From Tannerella sp. (GTDB lineage: Bacteria; Bacteroidota; Bacteroidia; Bacteroidales; Tannerellaceae), in contig JAITHS010000043.1 of assembly GCA_031279875.1 (NCBI GenBank), positions 1 to 8,513 of the forward strand: 8,513 nucleotides of DNA. Direction: 5' to 3'. Under the pieces are notes generated by a model. The model had not been told where the DNA came from. It made no database searches and saw only the letters and a program-made list of their open reading frames with translations. Position 1 is the first letter of the stretch. Every line of letters begins with the position of its first letter. A program made the translations under genes and the position numbers. This document shows positions 8,367 through 8,513 of the stretch, in pieces.

Positions 8367-8371
8367 TCGGG

Positions 8372-8430
8372 CAGGTACCACGTCATTGCGAGGAACGAAG
8401 CAATCCGGAAAACAGGTACCACGTCATTGC
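8372..8430. repeat. 18-base direct repeat with a REP-like palindrome
   Basis: CAGGTACCACGTCATTGC is present perfectly at 8372-8389 and again at 8413-8430, 41 bases apart. After the first copy the sequence runs on to GCAAT at 8400-8404, so ATTGC (8385-8389) and GCAAT form an inverted repeat around a 10-base centre (8390-8399). This GTCATTGCGAGGAACGAAGC-type sequence belongs, from memory, to a widespread class of short intergenic repeats found in many bacteria, whose reverse translation (IASFLAMT) litters databases as false small proteins. The second copy lacks the downstream arm and continues with different sequence at 8431. Confidence 0.75.
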
Positions 8431-8438
8431 ATTGCGCC

Positions 8439-8456
8439 TCGTCCCGCATGGGACGA
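8439..8456. repeat. Perfect 7-base-pair G/C-rich hairpin
   Basis: TCGTCCC (8439-8445) pairs perfectly with GGGACGA (8450-8456) around the loop GCAT. It starts right after the broken second copy of the 18-base repeat. The following bases CACTTTATTAA are only moderately T-rich, so it would be a weak terminator at best. It fits better as another palindromic unit of the repeat cluster. Confidence 0.55.
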
Positions 8457-8466
8457 CACTTTATTA

Positions 8467-8488
8467 ACCGGCGACTTTAGTCTCCGGT
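8467..8488. repeat. 22-base near-perfect palindrome
   Basis: ACCGG (8467-8471) with GACT (8473-8476) is mirrored by AGTC (8479-8482) and CCGGT (8484-8488), with one C:T mismatch (8472 with 8483) and two central T. It could form a cruciform or hairpin, or be a binding site for a dimeric protein. Its position at the end of a run of other palindromes argues for another repeat unit. No gene start is visible between it and the end of the window. Confidence 0.55.
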
Positions 8489-8513
8489 GAGAAGAGTCAT
8501 ATCAACAATAGTC

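Noticed and set aside
8301..8430. Possible CRISPR array because of regularly spaced repeats
   Set aside because: The repeat units are 9-15 bases with 15-base period and then a separate 18-base pair only 41 bases apart. There are no uniform 25-40-base repeats with unique spacers, and no cas gene is present.
8222..8449. A 75-codon minus-strand frame with repeated LQGL and an IASFLAMT segment
   Set aside because: It overlaps the end of the last gene and otherwise consists of the translated tandem repeat and REP-like repeat, a well-known source of false small proteins.
8439..8465. Hairpin at 8439-8456 as the intrinsic terminator of the operon
   Set aside because: The bases after it are only moderately T-rich, and the hairpin sits more than 130 bases after the last stop codon among other palindromes. 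It is kept as a repeat rather than a terminator.

Overview
The window carries one four-gene, single-strand accessory locus typical of the phylum Bacteroidota, most likely order Bacteroidales. The evidence is a SusC/RagA-type TonB-dependent outer-membrane transporter followed directly by a SusD/RagB-type surface lipoprotein. Translation starts sit in A/T-rich leaders without Shine-Dalgarno sequences, and the secretion signals are mostly lipoprotein signals. Base composition and codon style look uniform over the four genes, so nothing suggests that one of them arrived separately. Species cannot be told from the sequence.

Layout: positions 1-148 are non-coding and hold a strong intrinsic terminator (71-115) only 33 bases before the first start codon. 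Then come the SusC-like transporter (149-3376), the SusD-like lipoprotein (3390-5336), a lipoprotein of the DUF4959/DUF5126/DUF5000 type (5375-6697) and a DUF4998-type lipoprotein with a discoidin-like C-terminus (6724-8301). Gaps between genes are 13, 38 and 26 bases, with no terminator between them, so they probably form one transcript. Positions 8302-8513 are non-coding and packed with short repeats and palindromes: a 15-base tandem repeat that merges into a hairpin, an 18-base direct repeat associated with a REP-like palindrome, and two more hairpins.

How the genes work together: SusC/SusD pairs form a lidded outer-membrane importer for oligosaccharides or other bulky nutrients. The two downstream lipoproteins have Ig/FnIII-like N-terminal modules and galactose-binding-like (discoidin/F5-8C-like) C-terminal modules, and are best read as extra surface ligand-binding proteins of the same uptake system. 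No glycoside hydrolase, sulfatase, peptidase, sigma/anti-sigma pair or hybrid two-component regulator lies in the window, so the substrate and the regulator cannot be named from it.

I did not find a clearly new biological system. The points most worth a second look are the terminator hairpin just ahead of the susC-like gene (a possible attenuator), the repeat cluster after the operon, and an apparent internal duplication in the last lipoprotein.
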